Positions 26,190-36,325 of a stretch of 60,003 nt of DNA are shown here, piece by piece. Positions within the stretch are counted from its first letter, which is position 1. Each line of letters starts with the position of its first letter. A program made the translations under genes and the position numbers. A model generated the notes under the pieces. It did not search any database. It had not been told where the DNA came from and saw nothing but the letters and a program-made list of their open reading frames with translations. Source of the stretch: Nostoc sp. UCD121 (GTDB taxonomy: Bacteria; Cyanobacteriota; Cyanobacteriia; Cyanobacteriales; Nostocaceae); NCBI RefSeq assembly GCF_014222285.1, contig NZ_JACKZS010000022.1, positions 1 through 60,003 of the forward strand. Reading direction: 5' to 3'.

Positions 26190-29100
26190 TTATCCCAAAA
26201 CGGGAATAGAAATTATAAATCCTGTTCCTTGTCCCAAGACGGATTCACAAATCAGACTTCCACTATGATTTTCTATTATAATTTGGCGACTAATAGATAA
26301 TCCTAATCCTGTACCTTTTCCTACGCATTTGGTTGTAAATAGATTTTCAAAGATACAAGCTTTAACTTCTTCTGGCATTCCTTTAGCGTTATCTTGAATC
26401 TTAATTGTCAGATTATTATTTTCTTCTATCTTAGTTAAGATAGTAATAATATTCGGATACCTTTCTTGGACTTCCATAAAACTACGACCGATATTTGCTT
26501 CTTCTAAAGCATCAATTGCATTGGCAATAATATTCATAAACACCTGATTCAATTGTCCTAAATAGCATTTCACTAATGGAATATTTCCATACTCCTTAAT
26601 GACTTGAATCGCCGGACGGTTATGATCGGCTTTCAAACGATGCTGTAAAATCAACAAAGTACTATCAATACCTTCATGGATATTAGCTAATACTTTAGAG
26701 GTAGTATCGGCACGGGAAAAAGTACGAAGAGAAGTACTAATGTTACGAATGCGCTGTGTTCCTACCGTCATACCATCAATCATTTTAGGTAAATCTTCTA
26801 GTAGAAAATCTATATCTATCTCTTCGGCTTTTTCTTCAATTTCAGCACCAGGATTCGGGAACTTTTCTCGGTATAGTTGCAGATAGCCTATTAAATCATT
26901 AACAGTATCTTTTGCTTGGACGATACTACCTGTAATAAAACCAACTGGATTGTTGATTTCATGTGCTACACCTGCAACCAAATTTCCTAAAGAAGACATT
27001 TTTTCACTTTGAATAAGTTGTAGTTGTGCCTCTTGTAAATCTTTGATTGACTGTTCTAATTCTCTAGACTTATCTTGTTCTCTTGTGTACAAACGGGCAT
27101 TTTGTATGGCAATAGCCATTTGAGAAACCAAGACTTTTAATACCTCTATTCTTTCTGTAACAAAAGCTCCTGATGACAACTGATTTTCTAAATAAATAAT
27201 TCCGGTAAGATGTGATTGGTAAATTATGGGCAAGCAAAAGATTGATTTTATTTTAGATTTCTGAATATAAATATCAAAATTAAATGGTTCTGTAGTTATT
27301 GCATCATTCAATACAAGATATTGCTGAGTGCGAAAAACGTAATTAATCACAGAAAGTGGTAAATCCTGATAGGTCTCAACAGGAATAGAGTGTAAAACTA
27401 TTGCTACATTGTCAGTAGCATTTCCAGAAGCTTCGATATATAGTTGATTATCTTTGAGTAGGAGTAATACTGCTTTTTGCGCGGCAGCATTTTCTAGTAA
27501 AATTTTGATTAGCTTGCTCAACAAATTCTCTAAAACAATTTCATTGGTAATCGCTTGTGAAAACTTGATGAATGTATTAAAGTCTAAAAAATCGCTTAAA
27601 CTACTACTATTCGTAGTTGTAGTAGTGGTGAGGTGAATTGTATCTATTTTGGAAGTAGTAGTTTCTACAGTAGTAGTTTGTCCTACTAGAAAAGTATACT
27701 TTGATTCTAAGTATTTAACTTTAGCGATCGCACCCCAACGAATATAGGCATAATAAGCTTTAGTTATATAGGTTTGATGAATTAACTCTTTACCTAGAGA
27801 TTGATAAAATTTTCCTGCTAACTCATAAGCTAAAGCTTCTTCTTGGAGAAAACCATTCTCTTGAGATTTGGCAATAGAATTTTCATAGTAGTCCATTGCT
27901 TCCAGCTTTTGACCCAAAATCCGACACCGTTCTGCCTCCACGAGATAAAATCTATGTAAGTGATTTGTCGGAGCATGAGTAGCCCAGAGTTCCATCTTTT
28001 GCTGATTAGCTTGGACTTTTTCTAGAATAGCTGGCCTCTCTGACTCTTTAGCAATATGATATATTGCCAACTGTGCTAAAGAATCGTAGAAATAGAACAG
28101 TGGAACAACAAACAACCCTGTGACACCACCTAAAGATTTTTCTGCGATCGCAGCATATTCTACAGCTTTAAAATACTCCCCAAATATGTAAGAGAGCATT
28201 AGTTTATTGACAAATAAATGATTAATTGTGTAAAGATCATTTACTTGCTGATGAATTTGCAGCATACTTTGCTCGTCATAGGCTTCTCCAATTAAACAGT
28301 CTACATTTTCGTAATTTCCTTTCAGATTTAAAACTGTTTGCAAATATACTAAATTCCAAGTTAAAGCTACTTGCTGATTGATTTTCTTCAGCGATTCACA
28401 GTAAGCTATTAATTCCTTTTCTAAAACCCAAAGTTCCTTACCTAACCAAAAGGAATGATAGGGATAAATGTAACCACAATAGCCAGCATATTCTAAATCT
28501 CCGGTTTCTAGACCACTAGCATATCCAGACATTGATGATGTTAATGTCTCCCTAACATGCTCCTTCCAGTGCATAACATGAGCGCTAACAACCGTTAGAA
28601 TCTTAGCTTTGAGTTCTTCAGCATTAAATTGTGACACCAAACTAGAAGCTAATTTACCAAATTCATAGCCAGAATCAATTTCTCCTTGAACTCCACAAAG
28701 AAGTAAGCCATAAAGACTATAACCATAGCCAGATACAGCCGTATTGCCATAATTTAAAGACAAATTGACCATTTTACAAACAATAATTGGCATCATTGCA
28801 GGAGCAGTTTGAAAAGCCGCGGGGAGAACTCCCATTAAGATTTTCATGGCTGCAATCTTGTTAGGATCAGACATTAATGGTAAGTTAATTAAATCTGCAA
28901 TGGCTTTATCTTTCAAAAAAACAGCAATATCATCCATCCCCTGCTGGATATCAGTTGATGTCGGTTCATCTGGAAAATTTATTCCTAACAATTTTAGAAT
29001 TGATACTGCTATCTGAATGGCTTCCAGTTGCTTGCTTTGAATGATAGAAGCGATAATCTGTACTTCGTAGACTTTCACTTTATCTAGAAGGATTTTGGCT

Positions 29101-31613
29101 TCTTGCTGCACCACCTCAGCCCATTGCTGCATCTGCTGAAAATTACCGCCTAAATAGGCTGCTTCTGCGGCTCCTTCATATAAACATAAAGTTAAGTTAT
29201 ATTCAGTTTGCCAAGCGTCTATAGTTAAAAGTTCTATCCCATTTGTAAAATACTTAAGCGCAGCTTCATAAGCTGTAGAAGCTTTAGCTTTTCGCCCTGC
29301 AATTAAGTTTAATCGTGCCAATTCAGTTTTATCAGATTGTTCTATTAGGTTAATAATACCTACATTCAACTGATTAACTATATCAAAAATGTTAGCTTCT
29401 ATTTCCTCCTTTGGGATATTTTGTAGAAGCAATTGTCCAATTTTTAAGTGAGTAGATTTCTTGAGTTCTTCTGGAATCAGCGAATATGCTGCTTGTTGTA
29501 CTCTATCATGCAAGAACTTGTAACCCACTCGTGAAGTGTCGAAATTTAAATTAACCGCTTCTTCTTGATTAAAAACTAAAGGAATACGGTAAGCTTCACT
29601 TAAAGGTAGAATTAATCCCGCTTGCAAAGCTGAGTGTAAATCATTGGCTGTCAAAGAAGCTGATTTTTCATTGACTATCGATAAAACATCAAGACTAAAT
29701 CTGTCGCCCACACAAGCTGCTAATTTTAAAACATCTTGAGTAGATTTTGGTAGTTTCTCAACTCGACTGGCAACTAGCTCAACTACATTCTTTTCGGTAA
29801 TTCCAATTGCTTGAATATCCTTTAAGCTCCATTGCCATTGAGCCTTAATAAAGCCAAATTTCAAAAGTCCTTCTTGATGAAGTGCCTGAATAAGTTGTGT
29901 GAGAAAAAATGGATTTCCACCTGTTTTATTAGAAATTAATTCAGCTAGCTGGATAATTCTATCGCTAAAAGTGTTGTATTCAGAATCAGGGTTAATATCT
30001 GCTTCTTGTAAAGTTTCTGCAACTAGTTGAGTCACATTCTCTAAATTTAAAGGTTGCAACACAATATTATTAACAACTGTGCCAGCATTCTTAATTTCTT
30101 CTATTTTTTGGATTAAAGGATGTGCTGCATTAACTTCATTATCTCTATATGCACCAATAAATAATAGATATTTGCTGTCATTATCAGTTACAAGTAGTTG
30201 GATTAAATTCAATGTGGCTGAGTCTGCCCATTGCAAATCATCTAAAAATATGACTAAGGGATGTTCTTTTTGGGTAAAAACTTGGATAAATTCTTTAAAA
30301 ACTCGATTGAAGCGGTTTTGTGATTCTGTTGCACCAATTTGGGCAACGTCTGGCTGTGTACCAATAATTAATTCTACTTCGGGAATTACATCAGTAATGA
30401 CTTTACCATTTGTTCCTAAAGCTGATAATATTTTTTCACGCCAGTTTTGTATTTTTTCATTATTCTCTGTCAGTAAATACCGCATTAAATAGGCAAAAGC
30501 TTGAATTAAAGAGGCATAAGGTATATTTCGTTTTAATTGGTCAAATTTACCAGAAATAAAGTAACCTTGTCTGCGAGTAATGGGTTTATTAACTTCGTTA
30601 ACTAAAACTGATTTACCAATACCTGAATAACCAGAAACTAGCATCATTTCACTAGTTCCAGATGTAACACGCTCAAATGCCGCTAGTAGTTCATTAACTT
30701 GGTTTTCTCGACCATATAATTTTTGAGGAATTAATAACTGGCTTAAGACATCTAAACGACCTGGAACAAAATCAGTAATTGTACCTTGAGTTTTTAACTG
30801 GTTAAGACATAACTCTAAGTCTGCTAATAATCCTATAGCACTTTGATATCTATCTTCGGCATTTTTCGCCATCAACTTCAGCACAATTTCTGAGATGGCG
30901 TTAGGAATTGTTGGATTTAATAACTGTGGATTTCTCGGTTGAACAGCAATATGGCTATAAACTAGTTCTAAGGGATCTTGACTAAAAAATGGTGTTTTCT
31001 CGGTGAGCATTTCATATAAAGTCACACCGAGAGAATAAAAGTCAGTGCGATAATCAAGAATACGATTCATTCTCCCCGTTTGTTCAGGAGACATGTAGGC
31101 AAGTGTGCCTTCAACGCAGTTAGGGTTATTAAATTGGGGATTTTCCTTATTGAGGCGGGAGGCTATACCAAAGTCAGTGAGTTTAACAATACCTGTCTGG
31201 GAGTTAACAATTATGTTGCTAGGCTTGATATCTTTATGAATAATCTGATGTTTATGTAAATAATCTAGAGCTTTAGTCAGTTGAATAGCAATATTTAAAT
31301 GGTTAATTAAGTCAAGTTTTTCTGTCTGAAGAATTTTGGCTAAAGATTGACCACCAAAGTCTTCTAATAACAGTCCAACTCGATCATTAAAGGTTTCTAA
31401 ACTAATAGATTTAACTATGTTGGGATGGTCTAAACCTTGCTGAATTTGATACTCATTTTTCAGGCGAGTAAAGGCTTCAAGAGTAGGATATTCATTCTTA
31501 AGCAATTTGAGGATAACTCGCTGTTGCGTTTTTGGCATTTGTGTTTGATAAATAATTGTTTGGATTCCTTCGTGGAGAGTTGAGTTGATTGGGTATCCAG
31601 TACGATTTGGCAT
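26190..31613 (-). CDS. Giant Ser/Thr kinase - AAA ATPase - GAF - histidine kinase
   Basis: An 1807-residue multidomain signalling protein of the dual-kinase type common in Nostoc. Residues 1-270 are a Ser/Thr kinase (HKDIKPSNI near 124, DFGIAS near 144, APE-like MSPEQTG). Residues about 295-640 are a STAND-like AAA ATPase (Walker A GYSGIGKS near 328, Walker B LVIFLDDLQWAD near 450). A long helical TPR-like region runs to about 1300, a Thr-rich spacer (LTTTTTTNSSSLSD) lies near 1335, then GAF (about 1350-1520), a coiled coil and the histidine kinase: H-box SLGNLVAGVAHEINNP near 1545, N-box NIIANAIDALE, and GKGTGLGLSISRQI. The G1 box reads DNAKGMP, with Ala where DxGxG is usual. No receiver domain or partner regulator is adjacent. 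Confidence 0.92.
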   Translation of the reverse strand: MPNRTGYPINSTLHEGIQTIIYQTQMPKTQQRVILKLLKNEYPTLEAFTRLKNEYQIQQGLDHPNIVKSISLETFNDRVGLLLEDFGGQSLAKILQTEKLDLINHLNIAIQLTKALDYLHKHQIIHKDIKPSNIIVNSQTGIVKLTDFGIASRLNKENPQFNNPNCVEGTLAYMSPEQTGRMNRILDYRTDFYSLGVTLYEMLTEKTPFFSQDPLELVYSHIAVQPRNPQLLNPTIPNAISEIVLKLMAKNAEDRYQSAIGLLADLELCLNQLKTQGTITDFVPGRLDVLSQLLIPQKLYGRENQVNELLAAFERVTSGTSEMMLVSGYSGIGKSVLVNEVNKPITRRQGYFISGKFDQLKRNIPYASLIQAFAYLMRYLLTENNEKIQNWREKILSALGTNGKVITDVIPEVELIIGTQPDVAQIGATESQNRFNRVFKEFIQVFTQKEHPLVIFLDDLQWADSATLNLIQLLVTDNDSKYLLFIGAYRDNEVNAAHPLIQKIEEIKNAGTVVNNIVLQPLNLENVTQLVAETLQEADINPDSEYNTFSDRIIQLAELISNKTGGNPFFLTQLIQALHQEGLLKFGFIKAQWQWSLKDIQAIGITEKNVVELVASRVEKLPKSTQDVLKLAACVGDRFSLDVLSIVNEKSASLTANDLHSALQAGLILPLSEAYRIPLVFNQEEAVNLNFDTSRVGYKFLHDRVQQAAYSLIPEELKKSTHLKIGQLLLQNIPKEEIEANIFDIVNQLNVGIINLIEQSDKTELARLNLIAGRKAKASTAYEAALKYFTNGIELLTIDAWQTEYNLTLCLYEGAAEAAYLGGNFQQMQQWAEVVQQEAKILLDKVKVYEVQIIASIIQSKQLEAIQIAVSILKLLGINFPDEPTSTDIQQGMDDIAVFLKDKAIADLINLPLMSDPNKIAAMKILMGVLPAAFQTAPAMMPIIVCKMVNLSLNYGNTAVSGYGYSLYGLLLCGVQGEIDSGYEFGKLASSLVSQFNAEELKAKILTVVSAHVMHWKEHVRETLTSSMSGYASGLETGDLEYAGYCGYIYPYHSFWLGKELWVLEKELIAYCESLKKINQQVALTWNLVYLQTVLNLKGNYENVDCLIGEAYDEQSMLQIHQQVNDLYTINHLFVNKLMLSYIFGEYFKAVEYAAIAEKSLGGVTGLFVVPLFYFYDSLAQLAIYHIAKESERPAILEKVQANQQKMELWATHAPTNHLHRFYLVEAERCRILGQKLEAMDYYENSIAKSQENGFLQEEALAYELAGKFYQSLGKELIHQTYITKAYYAYIRWGAIAKVKYLESKYTFLVGQTTTVETTTSKIDTIHLTTTTTTNSSSLSDFLDFNTFIKFSQAITNEIVLENLLSKLIKILLENAAAQKAVLLLLKDNQLYIEASGNATDNVAIVLHSIPVETYQDLPLSVINYVFRTQQYLVLNDAITTEPFNFDIYIQKSKIKSIFCLPIIYQSHLTGIIYLENQLSSGAFVTERIEVLKVLVSQMAIAIQNARLYTREQDKSRELEQSIKDLQEAQLQLIQSEKMSSLGNLVAGVAHEINNPVGFITGSIVQAKDTVNDLIGYLQLYREKFPNPGAEIEEKAEEIDIDFLLEDLPKMIDGMTVGTQRIRNISTSLRTFSRADTTSKVLANIHEGIDSTLLILQHRLKADHNRPAIQVIKEYGNIPLVKCYLGQLNQVFMNIIANAIDALEEANIGRSFMEVQERYPNIITILTKIEENNNLTIKIQDNAKGMPEEVKACIFENLFTTKCVGKGTGLGLSISRQIIIENHSGSLICESVLGQGTGFIISIPVLG

Positions 31614-31784
31614 TGATTTTTACCTATAAACTAACAAAATTAGTACTACCCCCGTCTTGTCATAAAAGGGGTTCTATTTTAATTATTCCCAGTGGTAGAA
31701 AATTATTAACATTGTGATTCCGTATTCAAGGGTTATAAATTGAAACGCGATTATTCCCTTGTAACGGAAAATCTACTCTAAGTT

Positions 31785-32321
31785 TTACGCCAAACGCAGA
31801 TTAGGACACTTCTGCAAGAATCCAGATGCCTTATTGTGGGCATCTATATTATGAGTATGTGCTGGCGTAGGTCGAATAATTCCATCAAACAGGTCATCTA
31901 ACCCGTAGGGAGTGAAAAATTGCCATTGGCCTTGTGCATTTAGTCGAACTCCGACAGCAGTAGCAGTGTGTAGCCACTCTGCGATCGCATCCTCTGTACT
32001 AGTATAGGGTCTGCTACCAAGCCGCCAACGAGCAAAACTGGCTTGATTTTTGACATCAAACTCGTCATGAGGAAATTGTTCGGTGAGAGTCGTCTTTGCT
32101 GCTAGTTCTTGAGAACGATTTCCTTCTATATCAAAGAATGCAATATCAAAATCTTTAATACCTAACCCACAGTCATTGCCAAAAATCGAAGACCAAACAG
32201 TGTTTCGGACTGCACCACCGGCTAACCACCAGTTAGATAGATTTAGTTGAGCGATCGCAGGTAATACTGTATCAATAGGTGTATTAGCTAAAATCATCTG
32301 TAGACGAGTGTTACTATTCAT
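31785..32321 (-). CDS. Nucleotidyltransferase-family protein (DUF925 type)
   Basis: A 178-residue protein. The motif WWLAGGAVRNTVW (residues about 31-43) followed by GIKDFDIAFFD near 56 matches the nucleotidyltransferase-fold family PF06042, with the metal-binding DxD as DFD. Later motifs: FARWRLGSRPYTSTEDAIAEWLHTATAVGVRL and YGLDDLFDGIIRPTP. Substrate unknown. Single gene on the minus strand, separated from the dual kinase by about 170 bp with no clear terminator. Confidence 0.85.
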   Translation of the reverse strand: MNSNTRLQMILANTPIDTVLPAIAQLNLSNWWLAGGAVRNTVWSSIFGNDCGLGIKDFDIAFFDIEGNRSQELAAKTTLTEQFPHDEFDVKNQASFARWRLGSRPYTSTEDAIAEWLHTATAVGVRLNAQGQWQFFTPYGLDDLFDGIIRPTPAHTHNIDAHNKASGFLQKCPNLRLA

Positions 32322-32426
32322 ATCAAACTCTTGGGATTGTCAACTAGAAGATGAGAATATTATCATTCACATCTCATTAAGCTTACGGTCTTGATAGACC
32401 TACTATGACACTTATGTCATGCCTAT

Positions 32427-32660
32427 ATGGAAACACCCCCATTTGCCGACCAAGTGCAGATTGGTGATGTGTCTCTAGAACCGGGTGGTAAGATGACCTA
32501 TCTTTATGATTTTGGTGATAACTGGAAATTTGATGTGCAGTTAGAAGCAATTAATCCACCTGATAACAAAATCAAAAAACCAAAAATTTTAGAAGTTCAC
32601 GGAAATGCACCTCAACAGTATTGGAGTGAGGATGATGAATCGGATGAAGATGAAGGATGA
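32427..32660 (+). pseudogene. Fragment of a plasmid pRiA4b ORF-3-like protein
   Basis: A 77-residue open frame matching only the C-terminal part of the pRiA4b ORF-3-like family: LEPGGKMTYLYDFGDNWKFDVQLE and an acidic tail (YWSEDDESDEDEG). The family is normally more than twice as long, and no in-frame N-terminal part is found in the 100 bp upstream. The ATG has no ribosome binding site. Probably a decaying remnant of a mobile-element-associated gene, although a short expressed form cannot be excluded. Confidence 0.7.
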
Positions 32661-32787
32661 AGAGGATTTAGGGAAACATAGAGAATCGTGTTCATAAGTC
32701 TTCTATTTGTGCCTACTAAAACCCGCTTTAAGATTGAGATAGTTTTAGTTACAATAAAGCAACACAAAATATCAGGAGATAAAACTT

Positions 32788-33243
32788 GTGAGTCTTCCAT
32801 ATACTGGAGGTTGTCAATGTGGACAGATTCGTTATGAAATTCATGCCCAACCTTTAACCCTTTATCTATGCCACTGCAAGGAGTGTCAGAAACAATCGTC
32901 TAGTGCCTTTGGTATGTCTCTTACAGTACTACGAGATGCTGTTGTAATTGTTCAGGAAAAACCGAAAGTTTGGACTCGGAAAAATGATAGTGGACGTGAA
33001 GTAAATAACCTATTCTGTGGCGACTGCGGAACGCGAGTGTTCCATGAACGGACTTATAAAACCGATACTATTAATGTCAAAGCTGGAACCTTAGATGATA
33101 CAAGTTGGTTACGTCCAGTGGGTAACATTTGGACACGCAGTGCCCAGTCATGGGTGATAATTTCAGATCAGTTGCTCAACTATGATGGACAACCAGAGGA
33201 TACGCAGCCTTTATGGGAAGAATGGAAACAACAACATCCATAA
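32788..33243 (+). CDS. GFA-family zinc protein (glutathione-dependent formaldehyde-activating enzyme-like)
   Basis: A 151-residue protein with GTG start and a good AGGAGA ribosome binding site 8-9 bases upstream. Zinc ligands of the GFA/CENP-V fold are seen: GGCQCGQIRY (residues 8-17), CHCKECQKQSSSAFG (near 29-43) and FCGDCGTRVF (near 71). The family includes S-hydroxymethylglutathione-forming enzymes, but most members are of unknown substrate. Cytoplasmic; single gene. Confidence 0.9.
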   Translation: MSLPYTGGCQCGQIRYEIHAQPLTLYLCHCKECQKQSSSAFGMSLTVLRDAVVIVQEKPKVWTRKNDSGREVNNLFCGDCGTRVFHERTYKTDTINVKAGTLDDTSWLRPVGNIWTRSAQSWVIISDQLLNYDGQPEDTQPLWEEWKQQHP

Positions 33244-33577
33244 ATGCTCCTGATATTAGACATCATAGCTCTTGAGGCTTAAAGCATCTAGCTCATGATT
33301 TTACCAAAGGAGATAATCAGAAATTTTTATTGTTAAAATGCTTTAATGAACATATTAAATTATTTAAAACAGTAATAGTAAACTCAAATTATAATTTCAG
33401 TTTGTGTATTATATATTTCTACTTGTCTGCAAATCCTTAATAAAGGTAACATACTATTAATATTTCCCATGAAAACTTACTGGACATTTCCAATCAAGTA
33501 ATTTAAGTGAAATTGGATAATTAAGAAGATTTTGGTTCATTCCCAACACTTTTAACAGTTATTTCTAGACAAGCTTG
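33244..33577. other. AT-rich intergenic region before cobO
   Basis: No gene, repeat or hairpin of note seen. It presumably contains the cobO promoter. Confidence 0.5.
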
Positions 33578-34255
33578 ATGAAAAACGATACACCACAAGA
33601 ATTAAACCAAGATCAAGAAATTGGGCGCTTGATTGATGAGGTAATGTCTTCATCTCTGACTGATGAACAGTACCGCAAAAAAATGCAGCGACGCAAAGAA
33701 GTGCAAGACAAGCGCATAGCAGAAGCTGTACCAGAAAAAGGGTTAATTATTGTAAATACTGGTAATGGTAAAGGTAAAACCACTGCGGCTTTGGGGATGG
33801 TGTTACGATCGCTAGGTCACGGGTATAAAGTAGCGATCGTCCAATTCATCAAGGGAAGCTGGGAACCTTCAGAAAAAAGGGTTTTCAGTTCTTGGGAAGA
33901 CCAGTTAGAATTTCACGCAATGGGCGAAGGGTTCACTTGGGAAACTCAAGACCGCGATCGCGATCTTGACAAAGCTAGTGCCGCCTGGGAAAAATCATTA
34001 GAATATATTCGCAACCCAGATTTTCATCTGGTGTTGTTGGACGAAATTAATATTGCCCTCAAAATGGCTTACTTACCATTAGAGGACGTTTTGGCGGGTT
34101 TGGCGCAAAAACCAGCTAATAAGCACGTTATTCTCACAGGCAGAGGCGCACCGGCTGGTTTAATTGAGCGTGCTGACCTCGTAACCGAAATGACCTTAAT
34201 TAAGCACCCTTTCCGCGATCAAGGCGTGAAAGCGCAACCAGGAATTGAGTATTAA
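33578..34255 (+). CDS. cobO: Cob(I)yrinic acid a,c-diamide adenosyltransferase
   Basis: About 225 residues from ATG 33578 (the codon before is TTG). Adds the 5'-deoxyadenosyl group from ATP to the corrinoid cobalt. The P-loop NTGNGKGKTTAALG (residues about 59-72), VAIVQFIKGSW, the LVLLDEINIAL strand and VILTGRGAP are the CobO/BtuR/CobA signature. An N-terminal helical extension (about 55 residues, KKMQRRKEVQDKRIAE) is usual for the cyanobacterial forms. The cobB gene is about 21 kb to the left, so the corrinoid genes are not clustered. No strong Shine-Dalgarno. Confidence 0.94.
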   Translation: MKNDTPQELNQDQEIGRLIDEVMSSSLTDEQYRKKMQRRKEVQDKRIAEAVPEKGLIIVNTGNGKGKTTAALGMVLRSLGHGYKVAIVQFIKGSWEPSEKRVFSSWEDQLEFHAMGEGFTWETQDRDRDLDKASAAWEKSLEYIRNPDFHLVLLDEINIALKMAYLPLEDVLAGLAQKPANKHVILTGRGAPAGLIERADLVTEMTLIKHPFRDQGVKAQPGIEY

Positions 34256-34263
34256 CTTAACGA

Positions 34264-34971
34264 TTATTTGCACATTTGCAACGTGCGGCGATCGCTAGCT
34301 GTAATGGAATTTAATTGATAAAAGTCTTGCAGAGCCACTGAGTAAGGATAACTGCTGAACTCATCTTCACTGACTCTAGGTAGGTTGCTGTTTGCAGCTA
34401 CTTGATTTGATCGAGGAGTACTGGCTTCATTTGACGAACTATTAACCGTCATCGCCAACTCTCCTGACTTGTTGAGCGTACCTTGAAAACAATTAAATTC
34501 TGATTGGGGCATATACAATGCACCAGTTATCTTGTCCTGCTGCTTTTGAAATATGATATAACCTTGACCAAGCTGGTTCGATTTTGGCGATTGACCATAG
34601 AGATAAACCCCATCTTTTACAGGAAAATTCACTTTTGGCAAACCTTCTGCACCTTTTGTAGCTCCCTGAGAATCTGGAACCAGCGCTGTGGTTCTAGGGA
34701 GTGTTTTTCCGCTCTGATGTACAAAAATCTCTTTCTCTCCAGCAGATGCTCTCAGCTGACTTCTCTGCTCTCTAACTTTTCTTAGCTGCGATAAAAGGGA
34801 GTTTTCAGAGGTTGTGGTTTTTTGAATCTGAGCCGATGATAATGGAGAATCTGTAACTGGTACTACTTGAGTCTGCTTGCCTATAAAGCCCAAACCGAGA
34901 AGTAAGCCTAAGCCCGCTAGGGAAATTCCCCACTGGCGGGGAGATAAGAACTGATAAAGGTTGTTAAGCAC
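34264..34971 (-). CDS. Conserved membrane-anchored cyanobacterial protein
   Basis: A 235-residue protein. An N-terminal membrane segment (GISLAGLGLLLGLGFIG, residues about 15-31) is followed by a Ser/Gln-rich stretch and a basic coiled-coil-like segment (LLSQLRKVREQRSQLRA). From about residue 110 it has a compact domain (FPVKDGVYLYGQSP, GQGYIIFQKQQDKITGALYMP, FNCFQGTLNKSGELAMTV) that I remember from other cyanobacteria without a function. One Cys pair (NCF and C-terminal MCK) could form a disulfide if exported. Convergent with cobO; the stops are only 9 bp apart. Confidence 0.8.
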   Translation of the reverse strand: MLNNLYQFLSPRQWGISLAGLGLLLGLGFIGKQTQVVPVTDSPLSSAQIQKTTTSENSLLSQLRKVREQRSQLRASAGEKEIFVHQSGKTLPRTTALVPDSQGATKGAEGLPKVNFPVKDGVYLYGQSPKSNQLGQGYIIFQKQQDKITGALYMPQSEFNCFQGTLNKSGELAMTVNSSSNEASTPRSNQVAANSNLPRVSEDEFSSYPYSVALQDFYQLNSITASDRRTLQMCK

Positions 34972-35341
34972 CCTACTTCTCCTGTTAAAAAATCAACTAA
35001 GTTCTCTAGAACTTACTTAAACTATAACCAAGTCTTAATTGTCAAAGACTTTGTTAACGACTTATATTACTATTGTCCAAAAAAGAAAACTGTCAAAAAC
35101 TAAAGTTTTCATTTAATTTAGCTCAACAATCTTACATTACCACCAGTTAAAGTATATATTCTTCATCCAAGAGATTCATCCCATTGGGTGAAGTTCATAA
35201 TATATTCAACCCTCTCAATTAATAGGGACGCACAGCTTACCCTATTGTCTAGCCCCTTATCAGCATAAAAAATTGCCCCCTAAACTTTAGGAGGCCTATG
35301 ACCAAGGTAGTGGAGAGACGCGATATTTCGCGTCTCCATCT
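34972..35341. other. Intergenic region between the sigma factor and the anchored protein
   Basis: No gene seen. AT-rich; it holds the leader of the anchored-protein gene at the left and the hairpin at 35315-35336 at the right. Confidence 0.5.
35315..35336 (-). terminator. Hairpin just after the sigma factor gene
   Basis: Perfect 8-bp stem GAGACGCG / CGCGTCTC with loop ATATTT, 6 bp after the sigma factor stop on the minus strand. No T-run follows, so terminator function is uncertain; similar GAGACGCG stems recur between genes in Nostoc genomes. Confidence 0.5.
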
Positions 35342-36325
35342 TTAACTAGCAACGTATTCTTGGACATTGGCGCGACGGCGACGCATGTGAGCCAAAGCCT
35401 GATGCTCTAACTGGCGGACACGTTCGCGGCTGAGATTCAATCTCTCACCCACTTTCGCCAATGACATTTCATTACCATCTTCTAAACCAAAGCGTAGGAT
35501 TAAAACTTCTCGCTGCTGCGGGGTTAGTTCTGCTAGCAAGTTGTTCAAATCTTGGCGTAAGAATTCCTGGTTGGTGTAATACTCTGGTGATGGGCCGCTA
35601 TCTTCGAGCATTTCTTGCAACTCAGTATCCTGGTTATCGCCGACTTTAACGTCCAAAGACACTGGTTGACGCGCCATATTCAGGTACTCACGGATCTGAG
35701 CAGGTTCTAGTTCCAGTTCTTTGGCAATTTCGGCTGGAGTCGGCGATCGCCCCAAGGTTTGAGCCAACTCACGCTGTACTTTCTTGATTTTGTTCAGTTT
35801 TTCGGTAATGTGAATCGGCAACCGGATAGTACGTCCTTGTTGCGCGATCGCGCGGGTAATAGCTTGGCGAATCCACCAGTAAGCGTAAGTCGAAAACTTA
35901 TAACCCCTCATTGGGTCAAATTTCTCCACACCCCGCTCTAATCCTAGTGTTCCTTCCTGAATTAAATCCAGAAATTCCATATTTCGCTTTTGGTATTTTT
36001 TCGCAATAGCAACGACCAAGCGCAAATTCGCTTCGATCATTTTTTGCTTTGCCCGCTTACCTTGCGCTACCGTTTGTTGTACTTCAGTTTCCGATTGTTG
36101 AACCACGTCAGCCCACTCTGACATCTCTGGTTCACGGTGCAGTTTCTTCGCCAAAACCTCTTTGGCATCGATGAGCGTCATCATTTGTTGAACCTGCTTC
36201 CCATATACAATCTCTTGTTCACGGGTTAGCAGTGGTACACGGCCAATTTCTCGCAAATAGGTTCGCACCATATCGGCCGTGAATCTGGTGTTGAGATTTT
36301 CCGTTTGGGTATTGACAGTAGGCAT
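35342..36325 (-). CDS. Group 2 RpoD-like RNA polymerase sigma factor
   Basis: A 327-residue sigma-70 factor of the non-essential cyanobacterial group (SigB/SigC/SigD/SigE type; exact letter not assignable by eye). Region 1.2 (DMVRTYLREIGRVPLLTREQE), region 2 (EANLRLVVAIAKKYQKRNME, FLDLIQEGTLGLERGVEKFD, FSTYAYWWIRQAITRAI), region 3 and region 4 (LTPQQREVLILRFGL, SLAKVGERLNLSRERVRQLE). The core differs from housekeeping SigA by lacking the long N-terminal extension. Such factors respond to light, carbon, nitrogen or stress changes. The 650 bp upstream is gene-free and may hold several promoters. Confidence 0.93.
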   Translation of the reverse strand: MPTVNTQTENLNTRFTADMVRTYLREIGRVPLLTREQEIVYGKQVQQMMTLIDAKEVLAKKLHREPEMSEWADVVQQSETEVQQTVAQGKRAKQKMIEANLRLVVAIAKKYQKRNMEFLDLIQEGTLGLERGVEKFDPMRGYKFSTYAYWWIRQAITRAIAQQGRTIRLPIHITEKLNKIKKVQRELAQTLGRSPTPAEIAKELELEPAQIREYLNMARQPVSLDVKVGDNQDTELQEMLEDSGPSPEYYTNQEFLRQDLNNLLAELTPQQREVLILRFGLEDGNEMSLAKVGERLNLSRERVRQLEHQALAHMRRRRANVQEYVAS

